Shown one piece after another: positions 35,153 through 43,553 of a stretch of DNA of 64,000 bases. The number at the start of each line of letters is the position of its first letter. The first letter of the stretch is position 1. This DNA comes from SKVR01 sp964491395 (GTDB lineage Bacteria; Bacteroidota; Bacteroidia; Bacteroidales; UBA7960), in contig CAZBGI010000005.1 in NCBI GenBank assembly GCA_964491395.1, positions 1-64,000 of the forward strand, read 5' to 3'. The position numbers and the translations under genes were made by a program. The notes beneath the pieces were generated by a model, which was given only the letters and a program-made list of their open reading frames with translations, was not told the DNA's origin and did not search any database.

Positions 35153-37576
35153 TCAGGCTTTTTCTACTTCTACCATGATGGTATGCTGTGCATTGCCAAA
35201 GGCAAGCGGAGTCCACCGGTGCGAAGTAAGCACATTGATATTGCCACGCCGGTCGATACCGTTTTTGTCGGGTTTCCACCAGGCTCCCTGGGGGATATTC
35301 ACCACTCCGGGCATGATCTTGGGTGTTACACGACAGGGGATCAATATTTTGCCCCTGTCATTGTAAACCAATATTTCATCTCCGTCTTTGATACTCCTTT
35401 TTTTTGCATCCACAGGATTGATAAAAACCCTTTGCGGAAAGGCTTCTTCCAGCCAGTCAATACCATCGTGTGTAGAATGTACCCTGGCCATATAATGATG
35501 GCCCAGTGCCTGCAACGGATACTTCCTGGCTTCTTCCCCGAAAGGACTTTCCCACTCCTGGATGTATTTGGGTACGGCCGGAATGGTACTGGGTTTGCCC
35601 ATGTCGAAAAGGGTTTTGGAAAAAATCTCGATCTTACCACTGGGTGTATTGAGCGGGTTAGATAAAGGATCCTTGCGGAAACCGGCAAAGGCTACTGCCG
35701 GATTTGTCACGGGTTTGCTGTACACACCGGTGTTATCCTCTATCATCGTGTCCAAATCCTTCACTTCAGGGAAGCGGCTGTTTTTATACCTTCCTACAGC
35801 CCATTCAATCCAATCTCTTTCGCTGCGGTTTTGGGTAAATTCTTCTCTTATCCCAAATCTTTCGGCAAGTTCTGTACAAATCTGGTAATCGCTTTTGGTT
35901 TCGTAGGGCGGTTCGCTGATTCGGGGTCCGAGAATCATCTCATCACCATACTTCCATCCGTCCTGCAATCCCCAGGTTTCCAGCTGGGTGCATACGGGAA
36001 GAAGCAGGTCGGCAAATTTTGCTGTAGGGGTCATAAACTGGTCCTGCACAGCAATGAATTCTACCCGTGAAGTATCTTTCAGGATTTTGGCTGACCGGTT
36101 GGTGTCGGCATGCTGGTTGATCAGAATGTTGGAAGCAACGTTCCAGATGAGTTTGATATTGCTGTCCAGCTTATCAACACCACGTAATCCTTCCTCAGGC
36201 CCCATTTCAGTGCCTCTCAAAATGGCTTCTGTCCAGAGAAAAACCGGGATGCTGGCCTTTACCGGATTTCTTCCTGTAGGAAATACATTCCAGAAGGGAC
36301 CGCCATCATTGGCCTGCAGGGCCAGTCCGCCTGCCCAGCCGCCGGGTATGCCTACGTTTCCTGTAATGGCAGGTAAAACACAACCGGCAATTACCACTTG
36401 TTCTCCATAGGCCCGTCGCTGCATACCATAGCCCTGGTATAGGACCGAAGGCTTTTGGGTAGCATATTCCCGGGCAATACGCCGAATGGTTGCAGCTTCC
36501 ACGCTGGTGATTTCTTCTGCCCACTCCGGAGTTTTGGCAATGCCATCCCTTGTGCCAAGTATGTAATCAAGGTAGCTCTCTTCATTTTGACAGCCTTCCG
36601 GCATCTGCGACGGGTCGAAACCTACAGTATATTTCCTGATAAACTCTTTGTCGTGAAGGTTTTCGTTGATGATGGTGTAAGCCATAGCACTCATCATGGC
36701 CACGTCGGTGCCAGGCCGGATGGGTATCCATTCATCGGCCAGGGCAACTGCGCTCATGCTCATTCTGGGGTCAATGCAAACTACTTTCGCTCCGTTTTCC
36801 CTGGCTTTTTTGATGAAAAACTCGCTGTTGGTACCATCGCGCATTTCTGCCGGGTTCCAGCCCCACATGATAATGTATTTACTGTTTACCCAGTCTTGTC
36901 GTTGATTGCCTGTTACCGAAGTTCCATAAACATAAGGGGTAGCCTTTGAAATACAAGCCCAGCTATAGCTGTTATAATAACCCAGCGAACCACCCATAAG
37001 GTTCATCAGCCGGGCTGCTGTCTGTCGTCCGTTGATCTGGTTGTAGCTTCCTGTACCATAGGGAACCAGAATGGAGCTGTTACCATATTTTTCTTTTGCT
37101 TTCGAAATTTCTGAGGCAAGCATATCCAACGCTTCATGCCAGGAGATACGTTCAAATTTTCCTTCACCGCGTTCACCTGTTCTTTTCATGGGGTACTTGA
37201 GCCGGTCGGGATGGTATTGCCTGCGGCGGTATGATCTGCCACGAATACACGCCCGCAACTGAGGGTCCTCCAGCGTATCGGTAGGGCGGTCGTCTGTTTC
37301 TACGCGGGTTATCATGCCATCTCTCACATGGAGCTTCAACAGGCACCGGCCCCCGCAGTTATGTCCGGGGCAGGCGGCTCTGATGATCAGGGTATCCCCG
37401 TTTACCTCCACAATTTCTGCCAGTGATTCTTCCTGTTTGCCCAGGCAACCCGGTAAAATGCCTGAAAGAATCACTCCTCCGCCCAGAAGCGTACTGAGTT
37501 TGATAAATCCTCTTCGATCAATTGCAGCAGTTAAAGGAACCGGTTGTAAAGGGGCTTTTGCGTTTTCGTTGTTCAT
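35153..37576 (-). CDS. dmsA: DmsA-like molybdopterin oxidoreductase, Tat substrate
   Basis: The 807-residue catalytic subunit opens with a twin-arginine signal (DRRGFIKLSTLLGGGVILSG). A [4Fe-4S] site (CPGHNCGGRC, with the fourth Cys in LRACIRGR) and the DmsA-typical RRRQYHPDRLKYPMKR follow. The molybdenum ligand is probably the Ser in YNSYSWACI, as in DMSO reductase-type enzymes. Pterin-binding segments follow, and a C-terminal molydopterin-dinucleotide domain (about 690-805) ends in TPLAFGNAQHTIMVEVEKA. The family reduces DMSO, TMAO, or other S/N-oxides; the substrate is not predictable here. The mature enzyme should face the periplasm. A possible terminator lies upstream of it. Confidence 0.93.
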   Translation of the reverse strand: MNNENAKAPLQPVPLTAAIDRRGFIKLSTLLGGGVILSGILPGCLGKQEESLAEIVEVNGDTLIIRAACPGHNCGGRCLLKLHVRDGMITRVETDDRPTDTLEDPQLRACIRGRSYRRRQYHPDRLKYPMKRTGERGEGKFERISWHEALDMLASEISKAKEKYGNSSILVPYGTGSYNQINGRQTAARLMNLMGGSLGYYNSYSWACISKATPYVYGTSVTGNQRQDWVNSKYIIMWGWNPAEMRDGTNSEFFIKKARENGAKVVCIDPRMSMSAVALADEWIPIRPGTDVAMMSAMAYTIINENLHDKEFIRKYTVGFDPSQMPEGCQNEESYLDYILGTRDGIAKTPEWAEEITSVEAATIRRIAREYATQKPSVLYQGYGMQRRAYGEQVVIAGCVLPAITGNVGIPGGWAGGLALQANDGGPFWNVFPTGRNPVKASIPVFLWTEAILRGTEMGPEEGLRGVDKLDSNIKLIWNVASNILINQHADTNRSAKILKDTSRVEFIAVQDQFMTPTAKFADLLLPVCTQLETWGLQDGWKYGDEMILGPRISEPPYETKSDYQICTELAERFGIREEFTQNRSERDWIEWAVGRYKNSRFPEVKDLDTMIEDNTGVYSKPVTNPAVAFAGFRKDPLSNPLNTPSGKIEIFSKTLFDMGKPSTIPAVPKYIQEWESPFGEEARKYPLQALGHHYMARVHSTHDGIDWLEEAFPQRVFINPVDAKKRSIKDGDEILVYNDRGKILIPCRVTPKIMPGVVNIPQGAWWKPDKNGIDRRGNINVLTSHRWTPLAFGNAQHTIMVEVEKA

Positions 37577-37613
37577 GTATGATAGGCTTATGCATATTAT
37601 GGTCCTAAATTAT

Positions 37614-37658
37614 AAAAAAATAGGGCGATTCCCCCGTATTAAATAGGTTTATCGCCTT
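37614..37658 (-). terminator. Probable terminator between the 37693 gene and dmsA
   Basis: On the minus strand, arms GGCGAT and ATCGCC (extended by a G:T and an A:T pair) enclose a 21-nt loop and are followed by CTATTTTTTT. It would separate the acyl-CoA synthetase/membrane-protein transcript from dmsABC. Confidence 0.5.
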
Positions 37659-37692
37659 ATTTATAGGTAGATTGATTCCAAATAAGAATCCC

Positions 37693-38391
37693 TTATTGCT
37701 TCTTTCCGCTAACAGCAGCAACCGCCAGAAAAACCCCCAGCATGATACCCAAAAAGGCTGCAAATAACACCCTGTATTCTGCAGGAAGCAAAAAAGTAAT
37801 GGTATGGGCCGGTATCCAGAAGAAGGGAATGGTCTTTTTGAAAACAAAGTTCCATTGTACTTTCCAGTTGATATCGGTCATGATTTGCCCCATGTTGATA
37901 GGTTTCAGAAGAGCTGAAGTTTGCCCCTGATGCTTTTCAATATGGGTGTCGGTGATTTTGTGCAAAGTCATCATTACCGGCGCATAAATCAGGTTCATAG
38001 TTGCACTGATAGTAAAAGCCACCAGTACTTTGCCCGCACTAAGTGTATTGCCGGCAAAGGTTTCACCAGCGTTTTCTATTCCCAGATACACCAGGAACAA
38101 CGGAGCGCCGGTAGAAAAAATAATGAAAGCCATCTGGATGGTCAATCCCAGGATACCCCAAACAATGGCGCGGGGGAGGATTCCGAATCCTTTTTGGTTG
38201 TAATTTCCGGTCTTGATTCTCAAACCTATCACTTCACCGGTAGTTGCCAGCACCGCAAACTTGATGAAACTCATGATCATGCCATGCTCATAGTTGAAGC
38301 TTAGGTAGGCATCTTTTACTGCATCGAAGATGAAAAAGGGGAGCAGCAATGCTACTGCCGCCAGTATAAAATACAAGTCTTTCGTTTTCAT
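37693..38391 (-). CDS. Integral membrane protein, possibly Mpv17/PMP22-like
   Basis: A 232-residue protein with about five hydrophobic helices (LYFILAAVALLLPFFIFDAV, FIKFAVLATTGEVIGLRI, AFIIFSTGAPLFLVYLG, VLVAFTISATMNLIYAPVMM, LFAAFLGIMLGVFLAVAAV). The C-terminal FFWIPAHTITFLLPAEYRV recalls the W-x-P-x-H/N...P..YR signature of Mpv17/PMP22 proteins, a weak resemblance. It lies 13 bp behind the acyl-CoA synthetase and probably shares its transcript. It may relate to organic-acid handling, but this is only context. Confidence 0.72.
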   Translation of the reverse strand: MKTKDLYFILAAVALLLPFFIFDAVKDAYLSFNYEHGMIMSFIKFAVLATTGEVIGLRIKTGNYNQKGFGILPRAIVWGILGLTIQMAFIIFSTGAPLFLVYLGIENAGETFAGNTLSAGKVLVAFTISATMNLIYAPVMMTLHKITDTHIEKHQGQTSALLKPINMGQIMTDINWKVQWNFVFKKTIPFFWIPAHTITFLLPAEYRVLFAAFLGIMLGVFLAVAAVSGKKQ

Positions 38392-38404
38392 ATTGTAAAA
38401 TATT

Positions 38405-40465
38405 CTATTCCTTTACAATATTAATTCTTGCATCTACTGCCACTACTTTATCTTTGGATCCCAGCAGCGGATTAAGGTCCATTTCGAAGATTTCAGGTGC
38501 TTCATTCAGCAGTGCCGAAAGATGTACCAATGCATCAGCAAAAAGCGCTTCATTTACTCCTTCCTGACCACGTACTCCCTGGATGATTTTGTAACTTTTC
38601 AAACTGCGAATCATGGCCAAAGCTTCTTCTTTGTTCACCGGCGCCATAGCAGTATTCACGTCCTTAAGCACTTCTATAAAAATGCCTCCCATTCCGCAAA
38701 GAATCATGTGCCCGAATTTCTCCTCATGCTTGGCACCCACAAATAGTTCCATGCCTGAAAGCATGGGTTGCAGCAATATGGCTGTGGTATCCTTGATTTT
38801 TATCATTCTTTCAAACTCCCTGCGCAACTGCTGCTCATCTTTTACATCGAGCACCACACCCCCCACGTCAGATTTATGCACCGGACCTACAACTTTCATT
38901 ACTACCGGGTAACCCAGTTTTGAAGCGGCCTTTACAGCATTATCGGCAGTGTCTTCCACAGCTTCACCCGCGCGGGCTATGCCAGCAGCATCAAGCAGTT
39001 GCTGTACCTTTTCGGGAGGCAGGTATCCTTCAGGGCTGTTGTCAATGATTTCCCTGATTTTTTTCCTGTCCACCTCTGGCATTGTTACCTTTTCCGGTGA
39101 GGGTGGGGGCGTATGGTAAACCCTTGCCAAGGCATTGCCCAAGGTTACTTCGTCGGGAAAGTTGATTCTTCCTTTGGAGATGAAATCGGCTACTTCTTCA
39201 CGTGCTGTGAGGGTAGAAGGAAGAACCGGGTAGATGGGCTTTTGGCATTGCTTCATTTTCAGATCGAGCATGTCATATACATTAAAGACCGGGAATAATC
39301 CGGGGGTACCAAAAATGACCACCATGGCATCGATGGTATCGAATTTTTGATCTACATAATCGATGATGGTACCCAGCTGTTCCGCAGTGCCGGTAGCCAG
39401 GAAATCGATGGGATTGGCCACTGAGGAACCAGGGAAGAGGTGGGTGAGCAACTCCTGGCTTTCGGGGGTGTCAATGTGGGGTACTGTCAGTCCACCGTTG
39501 GACAGCGCATCTGTGAGCATTACCGCGGGACCTCCCGCATGAGTAATTACGGCGATGTTTTTTCCTTTCAGTTCGGGATACATAAATACCGATGCCACGC
39601 TGATAAGGTCTTCACGACCATAGCAACGTACAATACCCGCCTTGCGGAACAGCGCATCTACAGCAACATCAGAACTGGCCAATGCTCCCGTATGGGAAGA
39701 GGCTGCACGGCTTCCTGCATCAGAACTTCCTGCTTTTACTGCGGCAATTCTGCACCCTTTGCGGATGAGTGAAGCTGCATGCCTGAGCAACATCTGGGGT
39801 TTGTTGATGGTTTCGATATACAATAGCTTTACCCGGGAACTTTTTTCAGGGTCAAAGGTTTCGTCCAGGTGTTTAAGAATTTCTTCCACCCCCATCTGGG
39901 CGCTGTTTCCCACCGAGAAAACATTGGAAAAAGTAAGTCCCTTGGGGATGCCTGCTTCCATGATAAAACAAGCCGTGGCACCCGATCCGGAAATAAAATC
40001 ACATCCTGTGCCCTCCAGTTTAGGTATGGGATAAGTAAAGATGCTATGATGAGTGGGGGTGAGTATACCCACGCAGTTGGGACCAATGAGTGAGCCGCCC
40101 ACGCTGTTGATAATGTCCACTATTTCCTTTTCCAGTCTGGCACCTTCTTCGCTTTCCTCACTAAATCCGGCAGATAAAACTATAAATGCCCGTGTATTTT
40201 TTTGATGAGCCAGAATTTTAACCGTATCAGGTACAAACCGGGCTGCAATGGCGATGATGGCCAAATCCACACTGGGAAGGTCTGCAGGGTCAGCGTAACT
40301 CTTGATGCCTTGTACTTCACTTTCTTTCAGATTGGTGACATATAAATCGCCGACAAAATTTCCGTCAATAAGGTTTTTTAATACTTTTCCTCCGGGTTTG
40401 GTTATATCATTGGAGCCTCCTACGACTACGATGCTTTTAGGGTTTATCAATTGTTCGGTAATCAT
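38405..40465 (-). CDS. ADP-forming acyl-CoA synthetase (acetate--CoA ligase type)
   Basis: The 686-residue fused alpha-beta protein has a CoA-binding domain (about 1-130; VVVGGSNDITKPGGKVLKNL), succinyl-CoA-ligase-like domains (SGSGATACFIMEAGIPKG; KAGSSDAGSRAASSHTGALA with the conserved His), and a C-terminal ATP-grasp domain (about 460-685; AASKLGYPVVMKVVGPVHKSDVGGVVL). These enzymes interconvert acyl-CoA + ADP + Pi and acid + ATP + CoA, mainly for ATP recovery in fermentation. It is cotranscribed with the 37693 gene. The acyl group (acetate, propionate, aryl) is unknown. Confidence 0.93.
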   Translation of the reverse strand: MITEQLINPKSIVVVGGSNDITKPGGKVLKNLIDGNFVGDLYVTNLKESEVQGIKSYADPADLPSVDLAIIAIAARFVPDTVKILAHQKNTRAFIVLSAGFSEESEEGARLEKEIVDIINSVGGSLIGPNCVGILTPTHHSIFTYPIPKLEGTGCDFISGSGATACFIMEAGIPKGLTFSNVFSVGNSAQMGVEEILKHLDETFDPEKSSRVKLLYIETINKPQMLLRHAASLIRKGCRIAAVKAGSSDAGSRAASSHTGALASSDVAVDALFRKAGIVRCYGREDLISVASVFMYPELKGKNIAVITHAGGPAVMLTDALSNGGLTVPHIDTPESQELLTHLFPGSSVANPIDFLATGTAEQLGTIIDYVDQKFDTIDAMVVIFGTPGLFPVFNVYDMLDLKMKQCQKPIYPVLPSTLTAREEVADFISKGRINFPDEVTLGNALARVYHTPPPSPEKVTMPEVDRKKIREIIDNSPEGYLPPEKVQQLLDAAGIARAGEAVEDTADNAVKAASKLGYPVVMKVVGPVHKSDVGGVVLDVKDEQQLRREFERMIKIKDTTAILLQPMLSGMELFVGAKHEEKFGHMILCGMGGIFIEVLKDVNTAMAPVNKEEALAMIRSLKSYKIIQGVRGQEGVNEALFADALVHLSALLNEAPEIFEMDLNPLLGSKDKVVAVDARINIVKE

Positions 40466-40612
40466 ACGATAAGGGTTTTATGTTTTGATAAATATGCTTT
40501 TATTTTCGGCGGCTAAAGTAACAAAAATTAAGAAGGTAGATGCCAGAAATCGATCTGGAAACAAGACTGATTTGAAAACAAAAGATGGCTCCAAAATAAA
40601 AATTCAAGAAAA

Positions 40613-40628
40613 AACTAAACAATTAGTT
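40613..40628 (+). promoter_or_regulatory. Dyad operator 1 of the BlaI operon (AACTAA-ACAA-TTAGTT)
   Basis: A perfect 6-bp inverted repeat with a 4-nt spacer that overlaps the -33 box (TTG at 40627-40629). Its centre is exactly 20 bp from the centre of operator 2, two DNA turns. It is a candidate BlaI-family binding site. Confidence 0.6.
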
Positions 40629-40657
40629 GGCAAACTAAAAAATTAGTTTTAAATTTG
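40627..40657 (+). promoter_or_regulatory. Promoter of the lipoprotein-blaI-blaR1 operon
   Basis: TTG (40627-40629), 20 bp, TAAATTTG (40650-40657): a full match to the Bacteroidota -33/-7 consensus, 41 bp before the lipoprotein ATG. Confidence 0.65.
40632..40649 (+). promoter_or_regulatory. Dyad operator 2 of the BlaI operon (AAACTAA-AAAA-TTAGTTT)
   Basis: A perfect 7-bp inverted repeat with a 4-nt spacer that fills the space between -33 and -7. It has the same core as operator 1. A repressor bound here would block RNA polymerase. Confidence 0.65.
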
Positions 40658-40698
40658 TTTTGTTATTCTTTAGTCATCAAACCCAAAAACTATTCAAC

Positions 40699-41511
40699 AT
40701 GAAAAATTTAAAGCTTCCTTCAAAGTATTTTCTTTTTACGCTGGCTTTCGGGGTTTTGTTTTCCTGCTCTGAAATGGTACAGGATGACAGCGTTGCAAGG
40801 CTGCAATATGCTGAAAAAATAAAAGACCATGACAATAATGAATACGCAACCCTTACAATCGGGGAGCAAACCTGGATGGCAGAAAATTTACAGGTAACCC
40901 GTTTTCGCAACGGTGATTCCATTATGCAGGTTACCAGCAATTATGAATGGTTTGAGGCAGGTGAGCAGCAAATCCCTGCATGGCGGTATTACAGAGATGA
41001 TGCTTCTACAGTTGAAAAATATGGTATACTTTATAACGGATATGCACTGAGGGATCCCAGGGGGCTGGCACCCGAGGGATGGAAGATTCCGGGCCTGGAT
41101 GACTGGCAAATCCTTATGGATAATATTGCAGGAGGAGAAGCTGAACCGTGGCCCAGGTCAACCTCTTTTATGGAAAATGAAGATGGAGAGGAAATCGAAG
41201 TAAAACTCAGTATAGGATGGAGAGATTTCGCTCCGGTTTTAATGGGAAGACAGTCGAATCCTTCCGCCGTTGGGAGCGAGGCAGTATTTAAAACTCAATT
41301 CGCGGGACAGATAGATCGGTATGGAAATTTTTACGGTGCAGATGAAAGTGCGCACTGGTGGGTTTTTCCTGTTGATTTTCCGGCGTTTTTTAAGGGAAAA
41401 GAATCTTTTACTGAAATGGGGAAAATTTATGTAAAAAATGGCAGGAATCATGTAATAGCAGCTCCCGGATCTGCCCAAAAGGGATTTTCGGTACGCTTTG
41501 TTAAAGAATGA
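40699..41511 (+). CDS. FISUMP-domain lipoprotein
   Basis: A 270-residue lipoprotein (signal SKYFLFTLAFGVLFSC, Cys about residue 22) that carries the Fibrobacter succinogenes major paralogous domain: YATLTIGEQTWMAENLQVTRF, GILYNGYALRDPRGLAPEGWKIP and SVRFVKE. FISUMP proteins are surface or periplasmic proteins of unknown function in Bacteroidota and Fibrobacteres. ATG at 40699 is used, since the frame from 40660 only adds a non-signal segment upstream of the promoter start. It is the first gene of the BlaI/BlaR1 operon (40 bp before blaI), an unusual companion that is likely the regulated output. Confidence 0.85.
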   Translation: MKNLKLPSKYFLFTLAFGVLFSCSEMVQDDSVARLQYAEKIKDHDNNEYATLTIGEQTWMAENLQVTRFRNGDSIMQVTSNYEWFEAGEQQIPAWRYYRDDASTVEKYGILYNGYALRDPRGLAPEGWKIPGLDDWQILMDNIAGGEAEPWPRSTSFMENEDGEEIEVKLSIGWRDFAPVLMGRQSNPSAVGSEAVFKTQFAGQIDRYGNFYGADESAHWWVFPVDFPAFFKGKESFTEMGKIYVKNGRNHVIAAPGSAQKGFSVRFVKE

Positions 41512-41550
41512 TATTGAAGATTATGCAAGCATAGCAATATAAAACTATCT

Positions 41551-41928
41551 ATGAAAGAACTGACTAAAGCTGAAGAACAGATTATGCAGGTATTGTGGGA
41601 TCTGAAAAAAGGTTTTGTGAAGGACATCATTGAACAACTTCCCGAGCCCCGGCCTGCTTACACTACGGTAAGTACAATTGTGCGAATTCTTGAGAAGAAA
41701 GGTTTTGTGGCTTACAACGCGTATGGCAAAACCCATGAGTATTATCCGCTGGTTCAAAAGAAAGACTATACCCGCCAGGTGTTTAAGGGGATGCTTAATG
41801 GTTATTTTGGCAACTCCATTCGGCAAATGGTATCCTTCTTTTCCCGCGAAAAGGATCTTTCTGTTTCGGAGCTGGAAGAACTCAAGAGCATTATTGATGA
41901 GGAAATCCGCAAGCAAAAAGAAAAATAA
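41551..41928 (+). CDS. BlaI/MecI/CopY-family repressor
   Basis: The 125-residue repressor starts KELTKAEEQIMQVLWDLKKGF, followed by a winged-helix with YTTVSTIVRILEKKGFVAY (recognition region, about 38-56), and a C-terminal dimerisation helix (SVSELEELKSIIDEEIRK). These proteins dimerise on dyad operators and are cleaved when the partner BlaR1 peptidase is activated. The usual scissile region near residue 100 is not conserved enough to judge. The gene lies between a lipoprotein and a BlaR1-like peptidase, 33 bp upstream of the latter. The two AACTAA/TTAGTT dyads are its probable targets. Confidence 0.94.
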   Translation: MKELTKAEEQIMQVLWDLKKGFVKDIIEQLPEPRPAYTTVSTIVRILEKKGFVAYNAYGKTHEYYPLVQKKDYTRQVFKGMLNGYFGNSIRQMVSFFSREKDLSVSELEELKSIIDEEIRKQKEK

Positions 41929-41961
41929 TCTACTAAATACCCAAAATTAAATCACCTGCAT

Positions 41962-43236
41962 ATGGAAACCTTATTTCATTTTATGGTTCGTGCCTCGGTA
42001 TTTCTGATGGTATTTGCATTGGGGTATTATTTTCTAAGAACTGCCGTACCCCGGGTGGGAAGATTTTATATCCTCTTATCTTTCATCTTGTCTTTGGGAC
42101 TGGCAGGTATTGGTAAAATTCAAATCCCCATTGACATTGCTTCTGCTGATCCTGGGGCAACCCTGCTTTTGCCTGAGTTTATTCTGGAAGCACAGGATGG
42201 AATTGCTGCAGCAGGAAGCATGGCATGGAGCCAGTTTTCTTTTACCGGAATGTTCTTATTGATTCCTGCTTTGATGGTAGCCTTTTTGCTGGGCCGGCTG
42301 TTGCTAAGGCTCAAGAGGATTTTTTCAGAGATACAAAAGCATCCCGGAGAACACCATGAAAATGTAAAACTGGTGTATATTGAACCCGAAAGGAGCCCAT
42401 TCTCCTTTTTCCGGTGGATTTTTATCCCGGAGTCCCTGAAACAATCCAGCCATTTTGAAAAAGTGCTTTTGCACGAGAAGGCTCATTACTATCAACTTCA
42501 TTCCTGGGATGTAATGTTTATGGAAGTTATGCGATTGTTATTCTGGTTTCATCCGGCGTGGTATTATTTAAAAAAAGCGTTGCTGGCAACCCATGAGTAT
42601 GAAGCAGACAATTTTGTTCTGACGAAGTTTCCCCGGGTTGAATACCAGCAGGCCTTGCTGGATTGTGCCCTTGATATTCACTATTTACCTGTTACCAATC
42701 CTTTTAATGTTTCAATGATCAAAAAAAGATTTATTATGATGAACCAAAACCTGAAGCCCGACATGAAAAAAATGTGGATCCGACTGTTGTGGATCCTTCC
42801 CGTATTAGCTTTTGTTTTTGCCCTTCAATCCTTTGAATTGCAGTCCGGACTTTTACCGGTAGTTGCCGAAGCAGTTAATAATGAAAACAGCATATCTCCA
42901 CCCCCTGACAAAGAGGAGGATGAAAAGGTATTTACCGTGGTAGAGGAAAGCCCTACGTTTCGCGGAGGACAGCAAGCAATGATGAATTTTTTGCAGGAGA
43001 ACCTGACCTACCCACCCACAGCGCGTGAAGAAAAAATTCAGGGGACTGTATTTGTCACTTTCGTAGTGGAAAAAGATGGTTCCATTACCGGTGTGAAAAT
43101 TCTCAGAGGGGTACAACCAGATATAGATGCCGAAGCTATGCGCGTGGTAAAAGCGATGCCTGCATGGACACCGGGGTATCAGGATGACGAACCGGTAAGG
43201 GTTCAATTTAATTTGCCCATTCGTTTTGTGTTGTAG
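41962..43236 (+). CDS. BlaR1-like M56 metallopeptidase fused to a TonB C-terminal domain
   Basis: A 424-residue sensor/protease. About four transmembrane helices (residues ~12-36, 60-110, 270-290) surround an M56 zinc domain with HEKAH (in VLLHEKAHYYQ, about 170) and the downstream HEYEADNFVL. In place of the BlaR1 penicillin-binding sensor, the C-terminus is a TonB_C domain (about 330-424: GGQQAMMNFLQENL, YPPTAREEKIQGTVFVTFVV, PVRVQFNLPIRFVL). This architecture occurs in Bacteroidota, and the signal is unknown. It should cleave or inactivate the BlaI repressor encoded just upstream. A strong terminator closes the operon. Confidence 0.92.
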   Translation: METLFHFMVRASVFLMVFALGYYFLRTAVPRVGRFYILLSFILSLGLAGIGKIQIPIDIASADPGATLLLPEFILEAQDGIAAAGSMAWSQFSFTGMFLLIPALMVAFLLGRLLLRLKRIFSEIQKHPGEHHENVKLVYIEPERSPFSFFRWIFIPESLKQSSHFEKVLLHEKAHYYQLHSWDVMFMEVMRLLFWFHPAWYYLKKALLATHEYEADNFVLTKFPRVEYQQALLDCALDIHYLPVTNPFNVSMIKKRFIMMNQNLKPDMKKMWIRLLWILPVLAFVFALQSFELQSGLLPVVAEAVNNENSISPPPDKEEDEKVFTVVEESPTFRGGQQAMMNFLQENLTYPPTAREEKIQGTVFVTFVVEKDGSITGVKILRGVQPDIDAEAMRVVKAMPAWTPGYQDDEPVRVQFNLPIRFVL

Positions 43237-43312
43237 AATTGTTGAGGTTGCGGCGGTTGTGCCCGATTTCTGAATTTATAATCCAATGTTGTTTTGTTAA
43301 CCACACCTTCTC

Positions 43313-43337
43313 AAGGCAGGGAGTTCCTGCCTTTTTT
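43313..43337 (+). terminator. Intrinsic terminator after the M56/TonB gene
   Basis: Perfect 8-bp stem AAGGCAGG-GAGTT-CCTGCCTT followed by TTTTA. It separates the BlaI operon from the next, TonB-SLC13 operon. Confidence 0.85.
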
Positions 43338-43488
43338 ATTGTGATGCCCTCCAATCAACACGAGTAGATTTTTTCTGTTTTTTGGCCGGACAACCTCAGT
43401 AATTATTTGAGGCTGTAAGCTAAAAGCTTGAGAGAATTTTCATTGAAAATAAACCCGACAATTGGCTGTAATTCATCTGTAAAAATTG

Positions 43489-43496
43489 TATTTTTG
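43489..43496 (+). promoter_or_regulatory. -7 element (TATTTTTG) of the TonB-SLC13-REC-HK operon
   Basis: An exact TAnnTTTG match 58 bp before the first ATG. A 21-codon ORF (43505-43570, MFLIKAIGITQLYLFRNAWKK) begins at the expected transcript start and overlaps the next gene by 17 nt; it may be a leader peptide but is unproven. Confidence 0.5.
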
Positions 43497-43553
43497 CGGC
43501 ACCTATGTTTTTGATCAAAGCAATCGGTATTACCCAATTATATCTCTTCAGGA

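Noticed and set aside
36455..36949. 164-codon ORF opposite dmsA
   Set aside because: Reverse frame of the molybdenum-binding region; Cys/His content mirrors the coding strand.
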